A stretch of DNA of 64,000 nucleotides, taken from assembly GCA_023101885.1 (NCBI GenBank), contig JALPQD010000233.1:992001-1056000 (forward strand), given 5' to 3'. Below, piece by piece: positions 34,717 to 46,170 of the stretch (the stretch's first letter is position 1; each line of letters opens with the position of its first letter). The translations under genes were made by a program, and so were the position numbers. A model generated the notes under the pieces. That model worked only from the letters and a program-made list of their open reading frames with translations. It had not been told where the DNA came from and did not search any database. This stretch comes from Typhlomys cinereus. Lineage: Eukaryota; Chordata; Mammalia; Rodentia; Platacanthomyidae.

Positions 34717-36139
34717 ATACAACATTTATTTACCATCTCTGTTCTATTCTTTGTAATTGAATCACATAGATAGAAATGCATTTATTTGATATTTGTTATT
34801 ACTTTGGTAATAGGTGCTTCTAGAGTTTCACAGTTTTGTTAATGTAGTAAATACATAACTCACAAACTTTAGGGAAAAGGGGAAATGTTTAAGTCATGTC
34901 AACTCCATCATGGGAAAAAGTCATACCAGTATCAATAACAGAGGAAAATGGTCATATCACATCCACAGGAAGATCAGTGTGAGTAATAAACAATGCTACA
35001 TACTTGCTTTCTAGATTGCAGGCATACCAAAAAATGCTAACCATCTCTCTCCATGTTATTCTCCTACCTAGTAAATAGTTTCGTTCACTGTGGGCTGTCT
35101 TCCCACATCATTTATGTGGAGAGAAGTCTCTTACAGGCTTGCTCAGAGGGCTGCCTTAGTAAACAGTTCCTTACAGGTGTGCCCAGAGGCTCATTTCATA
35201 AATGTCAAGGTGATAGCTGAGACTAACAAAGACAAGCACCAACGGGAATATGATAAGATTCACAAGCTGTTTTCAAATGACAAGTCACTAGTCACAAGTA
35301 AGTTAGGAACATTAAAATGAACATATTTACTCATTTTTTTCTGCTATTTTGTGCACTTCTTATATACTTTAAAGTTGTTTCTGGAATGTAAAAGATTTCT
35401 CAGTTTTGCCTTAATTAAAAGGAACGGTGGCGGTGAGACAGGCAGGTTTGATGATTGTGTGGCAAGTAAAGTATATTAGCTTTGGAGAAAAGAGTGGTCA
35501 TTAAAGTATGTTCACTTATTCTCTCTGAAGCTCAACAACATTTGTTCCACAGGGTTCGTATATTAGAAACAGTATTTATTGGTCCATCAGACTTTTGCTC
35601 TAATACTTTTGTGCATAGACAATATTAATATCTTAGGAGCTTAGAAAAACATTCACTGTGTATTCATGAGTCTGGCAGGTGGACTGTGATCTTGGCTAGC
35701 CTCATCCGGAATAGGCTGAGATCTAGGGTTTAAAGTCCAATTCAGACCAATCCAAAAGAGCATGTTGTTCTCAGGCCAACAGAAAAAGGCCAGAGCAGCC
35801 AGGCAGAACCCATCATTCTTGATGTAAACATTCTGTCACCTCTACCCACGTTCTTTTAGTCGGCAGAAATCATACAGCCACTCCAAAGTCAATGCATGAG
35901 AAAGAATATTTGCAGGGAAAAATTCAATCTATTATGTTTTCTGAGATATTTGGCTTGCAAAAGATGTTGAAAGAAAGAAGAAAAGAAAACAAAGAAAGAT
36001 CAATTTTCCTAAAAATAACATTTTTGTCTGAATTCTAGGGAATACATATTCAATTTTATTTTGCTTCTTATAAGGTTAGGCTGCTAAATGATTATTTTAA
36101 ATAAAATATATTGTATTTTATGATTGGGACAATGGCACT
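34717..36139. other. No confident feature
   Basis: A segment near 35,040-35,240 (TTCACTGTGGGCTGTCTTCC..., GTGCCCAGAGGCTCATTTC) may be a rodent interspersed repeat, but I cannot name it. Otherwise single-copy-looking non-coding DNA. Confidence 0.35.
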
Positions 36140-36430
36140 GTTGACAAAAAACTTGCTTCAAGACAACAAGAATGGGGACCCAGAACCCACATAAGAAACC
36201 TGATGCCTCTATTCTTAGTACTGGGGATACAGAGAGAGGTGGACACCTGGAACTTGCTGCCTTGCCAAGGTAGCTGAGTCAGAAAGTCCGAGGTTCAGTG
36301 AGACTATGTCTTAACAAATATGATAGCAAGAAGTTAAGAAAGACACCTGACATTGACATGGTCTGCTCATGCATACACACTATGTGTATGCCCACATATG
36401 TATACATAAGAACATACACATATGATAATT
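36140..36430 (+). mobile_element. Family C (B3-like) SINE, sense, degenerate
   Basis: GGGGACCCAGAACCCACATAAG, TATTCTTAGTACTGGGGATACAGAG, GAGGTTCAGTGAGACTATGTC, and ACACCTGACATTGACATGG lead to a CA/TG-rich end. Complementary in order to 37,040-37,365. Confidence 0.6.
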
Positions 36431-36981
36431 ACATTTTAAATATGTACAAAAAGACCACATTTTAAAAATCCTATTATCTTGTTTTCTAGTGTAATCATAT
36501 TCTGCCAGAGTATTCCTATGTTTAAAAACATATGGTCTTATTATTAACCTTGACATTCATTGAATGTTTTCTGTTACATGTATTTTAGAATTAAGTAGGA
36601 CATTTCTGTGGTTGTATTCTCCAGGGACAATTTTTAGAAAGAGTTAGTTTTTCAATTTGAAGGAAAGGAAAGGGATGAATTGTACAACCAGGGATTGGGA
36701 GATATTTTAATTTGAGGAAGAATTTGGGCTAATAGCATAAAAAAGGAATATTTAGGAAACAATGTGGTACCACTAAATGGGTACTGGAATTAAGACAGAT
36801 GTGTGAAGCAAAATAGAAACAGAAAACAAAAGCGACTTCTATGAATGATTCAGTTATGTAATGTTGAGGTTCTAAATGCTTTGGATCTACTTGTAAAAGC
36901 TATTCATTTAACAACATTTCCTTTTTGTTTTGTTTATTGTTTTTGAAGTCATCAGTTAACAAATATTTTATTTCAATTTAC

Positions 36982-36983
<2 letters not shown>

Positions 36984-37031
<48 letters not shown>

Positions 37032-37365
37032 CATGTGGGCAGGTGGGTAGGTGTATATGTACATGTTCATTCAGTATGTGTGTGTTTGTGTGGATGGAGG
37101 TCAGTGGCCAACACAGGACGTTTTTCTTTCTACCTTGCTTTTTCAGATAAGATCTCTCACTGAACATGGAGTTCATCAATTTGACTAGGTTGGTTGGCCA
37201 AAGAGTTTCAGGATCCACCTATCACTGCTTTCTCAGTACTAGGATTATGGATTTAGGCTATCTTATTTGACTTTTACCTGAGTACTAAGAATCCAAACTC
37301 AGGTCTTTATATTTGCCCAGCTCAGCAAATATTTTACTGACACATCTCTCTAGTTCTCATTCTTC
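36984..37365 (-). mobile_element. (TG)n array and family C SINE, antisense
   Basis: TG array 36,984-37,029, then GGAGGTCAGTGGCCAACAC, CTCTCACTGAACATGGAGTTC, GGTTGGTTGGCCAAAG, GAATCCAAACTCAGGTC and CACATCTCTCTAGTTC. This is the longest version of the antisense layout shared with 45,840, 53,930 and 57,507. Confidence 0.65.
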
Positions 37366-38547
37366 TTCTTTTTTTTAACCAAAAAATATTTCAATGCTCT
37401 ATGTTAATTCTTGAGTTTGTTCTTAAAAGAATAGTAATTCATTAAATTTCTCATTGATTCATTAAATTAGAAGAGAGGTAATTAATTGAAAAAGAAAGTG
37501 TTTATCTCATATCTTCTTTATTTACAAATTAAATTTTCTAATTCTTTCCTCTGCTATCTAGTGAAGGTATATGTTTAACCTTCAAGTATTATGTGTACAT
37601 GAGTTCATGTGAACATGAACATGTGCAGATACACACCCACACCCACACCCCCTTTACACACAGTTTTTAATTATAGAAAGTTCGTATTTGCAGAAAGGAG
37701 GAATTTTAATTCACTTTTGCTAAGTGTGATTCCAAAATATTATCATTCAAAGTGGACTGAGGATTTTGCCAGCTTTTTCTTTATTGGCTAGCTAATGACA
37801 TTTGAGAAAGCATTCGTCAGTCCTCCTAATGCTGCTGTGCTATGCCTGCCTCTGACATTATTTTTGCAGATGAAAGGGTAAATGCTTTTCCTTTCCCAAT
37901 GGTCTTCTTTCAGCAGTCCTTGCTAGCAAGCCTGAAGGTCTTCTATCCCACACAATTGGTGGAGTACTTCTACAAAACTTGATAGAAAAGTGATTCTCAC
38001 ATCTCCTTGATTGCAAATCAGATATACTTCTTTAATTTTGAATATCTTTGACATTACAAGTTGAGCTGTACATTGTGTTTTAAAGCAATGAAAATAGAGT
38101 GCTTTAAACCAGATAGACAGCTTTATGTGACTGTTTATAGCTTTAAAATTTGCTATAGATTAAAATATTCCAATGATAAAAATAGGCTATATATAGGCTA
38201 TGAAGATATATAAGGAAATATAAAACATGCATGGGTAAACATTCACAACATACACAAAGCATCAATGAGGCAGCATATCATATATGATTTCTCATTAGGA
38301 AACATTTTCTTGTGGATGTTTTGGAAGAATATGTAAACAAAATATATGGCTTAGATGTACATTGTATTTCTGTTTTAAAGGAAAGTTGAATCGTAGTGAA
38401 TGATTCAGGGCAGTATTCTTTAAACTAGTAAACACTGAAAACTTGCTAAGAGTAGTAAGTCTAGACATACTGCAGAGATTAAAGTCCTGCTCAGCTAATG
38501 TACTTTTGCTTATTTTGTGGATTACAGCCACATACAACCAACATATA
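37366..38547. other. No feature recognised
   Basis: AT-rich non-coding DNA with no recognised repeat or exon. Confidence 0.4.
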
Positions 38548-38908
38548 TGTTATGGTATGAATAGTCTCTCTTATATGCTCCCTTATATGCTCATGTGTTC
38601 TAGCACTTGTTCCTTAATTCTTTGTGCTGTGCTGAGAAGATATGGAATTTTTGGGAGCACAGGGCCTAGTTGGTACATATAGAACACTAGCATAGGCCTT
38701 GAAGGTCAAAGCCTGGCTATTTCCAACCAGAGGACTCTGTTTCTTGATCAGTCTCCATAATGGATTATCACCTTTTGTTCCACCATGCCTTCCCGATGAT
38801 GAAGGACCGAATTCTCTGAACTGTGAGCCAAAATGAATCATTCTTCCCTTAAGTTGTTTCTGATAGTGTATATTGTTAGAGGAAGGAAAAAAGTAACTAA
38901 TGCATGTA
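38548..38908 (+). mobile_element. MaLR solo LTR (ORR1/MT-like), sense
   Basis: Begins TGTTATGGTATGAATAG and runs through GCTCATGTGTTCTAGCAC, TTCCACCATGCCTTCCCG, GAACTGTGAGCCAAAATGAATC, CTTAAGTTGTTTCTG to AAGTAACTAATGCA. These are the landmarks of a complete rodent MaLR LTR. No internal retroviral sequence follows. Confidence 0.75.
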
Positions 38909-39315
38909 TTCATCAAAACTGCATTATGCATTTGCAAATATTCAAAATACATTTTATTTATTGTAAGACATGTAAACAATGCAAATACAAGAATAGGACA
39001 TCATATGATTGGTGATTATATCTGGAGTAAAGCAAGATAGCAGACAAAGCCTGACGGGAACAGTAAAATCTCTATGAAGAAGATGGTTTGACTGTGGATA
39101 TTAAGACAGAATGAATATGAAAGGTTTCAAGCACTCATAAAAGTATCAAGAAAAGCATAGAAACAAGTGTAGAAATTACTGACTTTTGTTTCAAATGCAT
39201 AGAGAGAAGTGCTGTTGTAAAAGAATGTAACAAAAATGAATCATATTTAAAGTGAAGATCAGTCACACTTCAAGAGGATGAAAAAGTGGATCTTATCTAA
39301 ATATAAGAGTAGGCT

Positions 39316-39558
39316 TTGGGTTGGAGAGATGGCTCAGAGGATAAGACTCTGTCTCCCAAGCAGAAAGGTCCTGAGTTCAGATACCAGGTCCCACATAAAA
39401 TCTCCAGGAGGAATTAGCTGCAACCTGAACTTCACTCCCTGGTGGGCGGAGCCTAGGAAATCCCAAAGGAAAGCAAAAAAGGAGTAGAAGTAATCCAGGA
39501 TAAAGTCACCCTTGGTTTTCCATAGGGACACACAGTTCTCTCTCTCTCTGTCTCTCTG

Positions 39559-39631
<73 letters not shown>

Positions 39632-39653
39632 AAATAAATAAAGTTAGAAAAAA
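39316..39653 (+). mobile_element. Family B SINE with (CT)n(CA)n tail
   Basis: Head GGGTTGGAGAGATGGCTCAG, B-box GAGTTCAGATACC, body with GGAGCCTAGGAAATCCC, ACACAGTTCTC, then a CT array (39,541-39,594), CA array (to 39,629) and AAATAAATAAAG tail. Short direct repeat AAGAGTAGG at 39,305-39,313 and 39,654-39,662. Confidence 0.88.
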
Positions 39654-39663
39654 AAGAGTAGGT

Positions 39664-40025
39664 TTATGTCATGGTTGGAAATGTGAGTTGCCCCCTCATG
39701 TGTTTGATTCTTTAGTTTGGAAAGGTCACGGCATCTATATAAAGCAGAACTTTGTTGGAGGAAAGCAGTCAAAGGGGATGGGATTTCAGATTCATTAACC
39801 CCACCCCACTTGAGTGAATGAGTCTGCTCTTGAGTTAGCAGCAGCTCTGAGCCTCATGATATCTGCAGTGACTAGGCTGCCTCTAGCTTCTACCAGCCAG
39901 CCATGCCACTTCTATCATGAAGGATTGTATCTCCCCTCTGGAACCTTAAGCTGAATAAATCTCCCTTTCTCCCTAAATTGCTTGTCTTTGAGTGGTGTCT
40001 CACAGCAACACAAAGAATAACTACT
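39664..40025 (+). mobile_element. MaLR solo LTR, sense
   Basis: GTCATGGTTGGAAATGTGAG, CTCATGTGTTTGATTC, TTTGTTGGAGGAAAGCAGTC, CCAGCCATGCCACTTC, TGGAACCTTAAGCTGAATAAATC (polyadenylation signal AATAAA) and GTCTCACAGCAACACAAAG. A subfamily distinct from 38,548. The neighbouring SINE abuts its 5' edge. Confidence 0.72.
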
Positions 40026-40239
40026 GCAGCTTAGAATGATTCTTCCTTAGTTATCAAAATCTCCAAGGACTTTCCTGATGGGACAAAGTAGCTGCAGGAT
40101 TTTAGTAATCTAACTGAAGCATTGTAGTGAGTCTAGAATCAAATATTAATAAAGTTATTCTGACCCTTTATTCAGAAGTTTGAACTTTATGCAGAACCAA
40201 TTCATAAAGCGTTTCAAAGTGATGATTGCAAGAAAGGTA

Positions 40240-40995
40240 GACTTTATATAGGGTCATCATGGTGGTAAATTATCCCTTCTTTATACTGTAAACTCCATTC
40301 CAAATGGATTGAAGATCTGACTGGAAAATGAAAAGTAATAAAGTCAGGAGATAGCCTAGCACAATTTTCTTCATTATTTTTGGAAAGGCAAATATTTCTC
40401 AAACAAATTCTGAGGATAATGATAATAAATTGTTCTTCATTAAATTGAGGACATTCTGTTCATTAAAATACCTAATTAAGACATTGAAAAGGCAAAGACA
40501 TGAGGGAAATAAGAGAATATGTGATACTTTATGACAAAAATCCATATGTATCCAAATATTTAAAAAACATTTCTACACATCCATAAGAATATGATACAAA
40601 TTCTCTCAAGTTCTATAAAAATATGCATTGAAGTATAGCAGCTCTATGCCTAACTATATGCCCAAAATGTAAATATGCTTAAAGAGTATGTAATTGTCAG
40701 AATTCCTAAAATGTAAAAACCTCTAACTAACTAATGGTTAAGAACATAGCGGACAGTCATGTGAACATCAAAAAAAAATTACTGATTGTTTCAATATACA
40801 AGATGGACGAATCTCACAGACACTGAATAAATAATTTAGCACATGTACCCTAAGAATATATTTATGTAAGGACTAAAGGTGTGCAAAGCAGGATTTAGAT
40901 GATCAGAATATTTGCTGATTCTGGTGAAAGAGAAAGTAGGAGGGCCTTAGAGGGATGAGTATGTACATGCAGTGGATTTTTCACACAGGCTTATT
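40240..40995 (+). mobile_element. Old L1 ORF2 3' part, sense, decayed
   Basis: AACTCCATTCCAAATGGATTGAAGATCTG..., GTCAGGAGATAGCCTAGCAC, AGAAATATTTC-type and TTCATTAAAATACC blocks, then AACATCAAAAAAAAATTACTG... and GATGGACGAATCTCACAGAC follow the order of an L1 ORF2 end. All frames are closed by stops. Confidence 0.6.
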
Positions 40996-42439
40996 AAAGT
41001 TAAGAAATTTCACTGAGTTCGATGTCTAAGATTTGTTTTTGTGTCTTCATTATTTACTGAATGTTACAATAAAGCAGTAAAGCTTGAACAATTAATTATA
41101 TATTTAAAATTAAAGTATAAACATTGGGTATATTGCTTGCTAAAGTATATAATATAGGTGAAAATATTAAACACAGAGGTTTTTGAAATACTATATAATA
41201 TGTAAGGTTTACATGATATCTATCTATCTACCAAAAGATTAAATTGGAAAAAATGAATATTGTTACACGTTATCAGCAATATTATAAAATAATTTAATGT
41301 GCAAACTGTGTAATTATTTGATAAGAACCTATTCATTACCAAGTCATAAGTGGTATTATCTGCTTCCTACTTATAAGTTGCTATCTTAGATGCTTTGTGA
41401 TGTTAAGTAATCTTAATATACAAAGTGGAGACGAAATGAATAATATTAATCCTCTTCATGGTTGAACAGGCCGTGTATTGTTTGAAGGTCGGATGACTTG
41501 TAGTGTTTCATGAATCTATCTGAAGCAGTTAAATTTAAATTGCATGCTCTAAAACACTACACTATGTTGTCTCTATCTCTCAAACATCAACCACAAGAAA
41601 TCTTGCGGTACACATCCCCAGTGAAGGAGAGACTTTGCAACAATATTGTGATAAAAGAACCTTGGATAGAGGAACGAATCAGATTGCAGTGGAAAAGATG
41701 TGAGGGTTGCTACCAGAAACATCCTAATTTATTTGTCTGCAAGCTAGATACCCCAGAATTGACACACAAAGAAAATTGTGATGGAATGGAAGCAGAGATT
41801 GATGAATGAAACAAATCATCCCAAAATAAAAATGTGTGTATAAAACAGTACTACACTCAGTAAGGTGAACTTCTTATGATTTTAAAATGAGTGACTTTCC
41901 TACACCGGATCACATGGTCGACAAGGGAACTCGGTCTGTCTGTGTCCTAGGTCTGAGTTTGAACTCCTCTCCTCTGGATTAATTAAGGGACCTTCTTTAT
42001 TAATTCCAAAAAAAGTAAAGTGTTATATAATCACTTTGAGAAGGTATACTGTGCTTTTTAAGGGTGATCGGGACTCTCAGCCGGCAGGCAATCTGGATCA
42101 CGGATCGCCCCAATTCTCCTATGAAAGTAACAAACGACTCCATCTGGTCCTCATCAAGATTAATAGCCAAAGAGAACAACTTCTCCATTCTAGAAAACAG
42201 GTCCCTGGAAAACATTGGGGATCCCTGGAGAAAACGAATGGAAGAGTCTTTCTTTCTCTTCATCTGCCCCCAGTTCTTTTGTGAGTCCAAGACTGGAGGT
42301 TCTTAATGCACTCCCACGCCCACCTAGAGCTATCCAGTCAGCTCCTTTTCAGCCAAGACTGTGCAATGCATTTTAGCTCCTCATCAGAAAGGAACTGTGG
42401 GGGAGGATCTTTGAAAGCAGGGGAGAACAGAGGGACAGG
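40996..42439. other. Upstream flank of the CpG island; no gene called
   Basis: AT-rich to 41,800, then mixed composition. An open frame at 41,510-41,809 (99 codons, + strand) shows no domain I recognise and no flanking splice or promoter signal, so I do not call it a gene. No repeat family was recognised at 42,000-42,440, making it a candidate proximal regulatory segment. Confidence 0.4.
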
Positions 42440-42584
42440 AGGCGTTGGGGACTCTCCTCCCACAGGGTCCAGAGCACGCCCACGTAGGCTCCTGGTTTAC
42501 TGCTGCTGGGTTCCCGCAGGCTTCCAGCCAGGACTGGGTGGAGGTAGAGGTGGAAGTGGGGGTGGGCAAGGAAGGTTCTCGGGT

Positions 42585-42597
42585 CACGTGCGCGCAC
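42585..42597. promoter_or_regulatory. E-box overlapping GTGCGCGCAC palindrome
   Basis: CACGTG (USF/MYC-type site) overlaps a 10-bp palindrome of NRF1-like composition inside the CpG island. Motif identity is seen; binding is inferred. Confidence 0.5.
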
Positions 42598-42869
42598 CCG
42601 GGCCTCAATAAATGCCCAGGAGCGCTGGGGAGCGGCGGAAGCGCTTGGCGCCGGCTCTCTGCGCGCGGAGACTGCTCTGGGTTGGAATCGGGAGAGGTCG
42701 CCGCTGAGCTCCGCTAGTGTCCCCGCCCCCCTGCTCCAGAATTCTGTTCCTAGACGCCTGGGCGCCCACCCTGCCAAACTAGCCGGGCAGCTCTTTTCCG
42801 CCAATCTAACTTTGAAGCCTTTGCCTGCTGCCGTTTCCAGGTTTGAGAGGATTGGAGGAGGGGCGAGAG

Positions 42870-43031
42870 TTTGGGGGTCCTCGCGATCTCCGTTCTCCTC
42901 CCTCAGGGACCGCCGGCTGGCTTCTTCCTGGTCCGGGTCTGTGTGCAGTGCTGTGTGGAGACTTGGAGGCAGCTGCCAGAAGCCGTTGGTCCCTGTGGTT
43001 CGACTCTTGCAGGGAACCCCACACTGGAGAG
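42870..43031 (+). other. Candidate non-coding exon 1 of CRISPLD1
   Basis: The CpG island contains a strong 5' splice site, GAGAG|GTAAGG, after 43,031. A second candidate, CTCCAG|GTACGT, follows 43,490. Either could join the acceptor before 43,966, giving an intron of about 0.93 or 0.47 kb. The left edge is a guess based on the CCAAT box at 42,801. The exon would be 5' UTR only, because the start codon is in exon 2. Confidence 0.5.
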
Positions 43032-43965
43032 GTAAGGTAGTTTCACGAACCTCATCTCCCACTGGTCCAGCCGCCACATTTTCCTAACTCCACATATCTT
43101 TTGCAAAATTACTTGGTACGCGGGGGGATCAACTTATAAAAAGAGATCGGCCCAGAGAAGGTGGGTGGGTTGCGCGTAAAGCCACCACTAGGGCTGTGAG
43201 TACAGCTAGTTCTTGTTCTTGCAAGTGACTTGGTAGGTTTCACCTCATCCCCAGGGCGCGCGCGCTCAGCGGAGTGCAGCAGTTCAGAGAGCGGTCCGCA
43301 CCCGCGGGCTGTGGCAGAGCAGCTCTGAAGTTGTCCTTGGAGTACCGTGGTTTTAGAGCATGGTCCACAGTTAGGTGCATACTTTCCAGTATCCAGTGAT
43401 CCATTTCTTGATCTGCGCCTGGGTTCGAGGGGAGCTTTGTTCCCCGGATCCGAACCACAGCCTTCGCTACGATTTCCTGCCCTTCTCCAGGTACGTAGGA
43501 ATGCCGGAACCAAGGGCTTGCTTATAAAACATTCATCCTTAGTTTCAGGGTGTTACAGACATTTTGAATGGTCGTGGACGAGAAATGGACACTGATGTAC
43601 TGCCTTAAATAAGAAAATAACACCTTAAAGTCCCATTGAGAAAAGATGCATCTTTAGATGGAAATGGAACACCCTACATAGAAGAAACTCTTTGTGGGCA
43701 GTGTGTAAACTTAGAGCCTTGTAGTTCAGAAATTATTTTCAAGCTTCAGCTGTGCTGGGCCACTTATGCCTTTTATTTTTGGTCTCGTGGATGTTTGGAA
43801 AAGTGATCCGTGCAAACAATACATTATTGAAAGTCTTTAGGGAAAAGGGGGAAGACAGTGCTCACGATATTGGCACGTTTGTTCCTCACTTCCCTTTTGC
43901 TTTTGCTATTAGAAAATTAGAATCTCCCAGTAAGTTCATCTAAATCACGTGACTTGTCGTTGTAG

Positions 43966-44027
43966 CCAAAAGGAGTGGAAGAGCTTGTCTTGGAGATTTT
44001 CCCAGGGAAACCCTGAGGTCATTCATT
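43966..44027 (+). other. CRISPLD1 exon 2, 5' UTR part
   Basis: A plausible acceptor TTGTCGTTGTAG ends at 43,965. The 62 bases that follow contain no upstream ATG. The pyrimidine tract is modest, so the exact exon start is less certain than the coding junctions. Confidence 0.6.
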
Positions 44028-44285
44028 ATGAAGTGTACCGCGCGGGAGTGGCTCAAAGTAACCACAGTGCTATTCATGGCTAGAGCCATCCCAGCCATGG
44101 TGGTTCCTAATGCCACTTTGTTGGAGAAACTTTTGGAAAAGTACATGGATGAAGACGGAGAATGGTGGACAGCCAAGCAGAGAGGGAAAAGAGCCATCAC
44201 AGACAACGACATGCAGAGCATCTTGGACCTCCACAATAAACTGCGGAGTCAGGTGTACCCCACAGCTTCTAATATGGAGTATATG
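44028..44285 (+). CDS. CRISPLD1: CRISPLD1 exon 2 (first coding exon, residues 1-86)
   Basis: Encodes the N terminus of a secreted CAP-superfamily glycoprotein. The start ATG has A at -3 and no upstream ATG in the exon. Residues 1-23 form a signal peptide (hydrophobic VTTVLFMARAIPA). N28-A29-T30 is an N-glycosylation sequon. R52-G53-K54-R55 is a furin-type R-x-K-R site, suggesting removal of a short propeptide. H69-N70-K71-L72-R73 is the CAP3 signature that opens the CAP domain. The exon ends after the complete codon M86 at donor ATG|GTAAGG (phase 0). The sequence was recognised from memory of mammalian CRISPLD1; the paralogue CRISPLD2 and neighbour PI15 are the alternatives, but the downstream exons also fit CRISPLD1 best. 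Molecular function of the family is not firmly established. Confidence 0.95.
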
Positions 44286-45819
44286 GTAAGGTCATTATTC
44301 AAGTGGCATATGCAAAATAAATGTACATTGATGGTTCCACTGCCATGGTGAAATTTCTTCATCTTCTTTGATGTTGATCAATTTATTTAGTTTCATAGAA
44401 GATATCATTATCTGCCCATTGTATTACAAATGGGTCTTTGGTTGCTAAAACTCTGAATTTAGAGTAGAATTAAATGCAATGTTCTTGCTAAGTGTTCTAA
44501 ATGCTTCTCTGACTTGAAGGAAGATTACTATTCCCCAAACAGCTGCTTTTTTGACTTTTAACTAAATCAGAACAATTATGTTCCTTAAGTCTAATAGTGC
44601 ATCTGTAAAATTCAAAGACTAAGGATTTTCAAAAGCATTCTGTATTACTGATATATGTGTTTGTGTGTGTGGGTGGGTATAAGTATATATTCATAAATGC
44701 ATATATGTATACATGAAATATATATGAAATGTATTTATATACGTGTATATTATTTTTACAATGAAATTGTTTCTTAAAAATATGGAAATGTCATTCTGAT
44801 TGCTTATATTAGACTTTTTTGGCAATGACTCACTTCCACACATTTATTATTTGTGAACTTCAAAGTATAACAATAACCTTAGATAAAGGATTAACTTTAA
44901 GAAAAAATTTCATTCATCTTTAATAATCCCATACTCAGAGTAAATTAACAAATTTGAGAAGCAACAGTATTACTTCTTTAAAATGATTAGAAGTTGTTAC
45001 ATATTTGCAAAAGTTCTCAAAATGCATTGAATTACTTCCATGATCTAAGAGTGTATGATGATACCAGAACCTGACAGGAAGTATTTAGTTGATAGCAAAG
45101 CTTATTTAATGACCATTTTGGAGCAGTATTTCCATTAGGATACATTGTAGGGTGCTTAGAGTTGTAATGCAATACATTCTAGTTTCCTTTTCTTGTTTAT
45201 TTATTTTTTCCATGTTTACATTAGTTTTGCTAGGTATTCTTTTAGGTAATTTTTAAGAAACATGACAGTTCTAAGTTTCCCTCACATAGCACAAAGTAGT
45301 GCATTTTGATCTATGAATCCTCATTGAAAAAAAATTATCCAAAGAAAAGTATGCAGCATTAAAGAAAAGTCATTCGAGATTAAGATTCAGGGCCCCACAA
45401 GCAGACTGTTGGGGCTTAAATTATGGCACAGAAACCCACCAACTGGGTGATTCAGTATTTCTCTACTTCATTTTCTTTATGTCTGTGACATATGTTCCAT
45501 CCCAGAGAAGAATGTGTTGTTTATGTGATACAACCTGTGTTGTTAAACTCAATAGGTATATTGTGTAACATCTCTTTCATGTTATAGACATACATATGTA
45601 GTTTTATGCTTCTTTGTTTTGTTTAAATATAATACTTAAGGAAATAATTGACTCTTCTCAAAATACTATGCTGTGTATAGCATCTTCAGTGTCTCAGATT
45701 TCTATGGTGCATATATTTTGAGGTGCTTCTTCAAGGCAAACCATTCTATCAAGCTTTCATTTGTAATCCTTCAATAAGAACTGGTTTAATGACTTCTCTG
45801 AAGCAACTACTATACACTT

Positions 45820-46170
45820 ATTCCAAGCAGTTAGATCTCATTGTCTTTGTGGGCCCATATGTGGCATGTGTGTATATGCACATATATTTGTGCAGATATG
45901 CTTTGCATGTATGTACATGACTCTGAGGACTAGATCAACTTCAGGTATCTTTCTCTATCCCTCCTTTTTATTTGTTTTAGAAAAGGGCACTGACATTTAC
46001 TGATTGATTTAGCAACACCAGATGTCTAGCTCACTCCAGGGATTCTGTTGTTTCCACCTCTCCAGCACTAGCGTCCGAGATATGCACCATATCACCTGTA
46101 GGTTCATGGGTAGGTGCCTGGATAGGTGGCAAGCACTTTAACTACTGTACCATATCCCTAGTCCCTTCGA
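45820..46170 (-). mobile_element. Family C SINE, antisense, degenerate
   Basis: TG/CA-rich left part (GTGTATATGCACATATATTTG), ACTGATTGATTTAGCAACACC, CTCCAGGGATTCTG, ATATCACCTGTAGGTTC and GGTGGCAAGCACTTTAACTAC...CCCTAGTCCC. Same layout as 37,040 and 57,507 but more decayed. Confidence 0.5.

Larger units (their letters stand above)
42440..43520 (+). promoter_or_regulatory. CpG island, likely CRISPLD1 promoter
   Basis: The only long GC-rich, CpG-dense stretch in the window, ending about 450 bp before the first coding exon on the same strand. Elements seen: E-box CACGTG at 42,585-42,590 overlapping the palindrome GTGCGCGCAC (42,588-42,597); TATA-like AATAAAT at 42,607-42,613; GC box CCCCGCCCC at 42,721-42,729; CCAAT at 42,801-42,805. 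The transcription start cannot be fixed; the CCAAT position would fit a start near 42,870-42,900. Open frames on both strands here are a by-product of high GC. Assignment to CRISPLD1 is by position. Confidence 0.8.

Noticed and set aside
38614..38979. 121-codon open frame on the minus strand
   Set aside because: It lies almost wholly in a MaLR LTR, which is non-coding.
41510..41809. 99-codon open frame upstream of the CpG island
   Set aside because: No known domain, no splice or promoter context, and length possible by chance. Kept as a note only; cross-species coding potential would decide.
1..42439. PI15 or other gene exons in the left part of the window
   Set aside because: PI15 neighbours CRISPLD1 in mammals, but no frame here carries CAP motifs, a signal peptide or matched splice sites.
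42373..43077. 234-codon open frame on the minus strand through the CpG island
   Set aside because: Long frames arise by chance in GC-rich DNA. It overlaps the promoter region, has no recognisable domain, and several other frames are open over the same bases.
44028..44351. Reading exon 2 on to the stop at 44,351 as a short 107-residue protein
   Set aside because: The consensus donor at 44,286 and the in-frame exons 3-5 show that codons after M86 are intronic.
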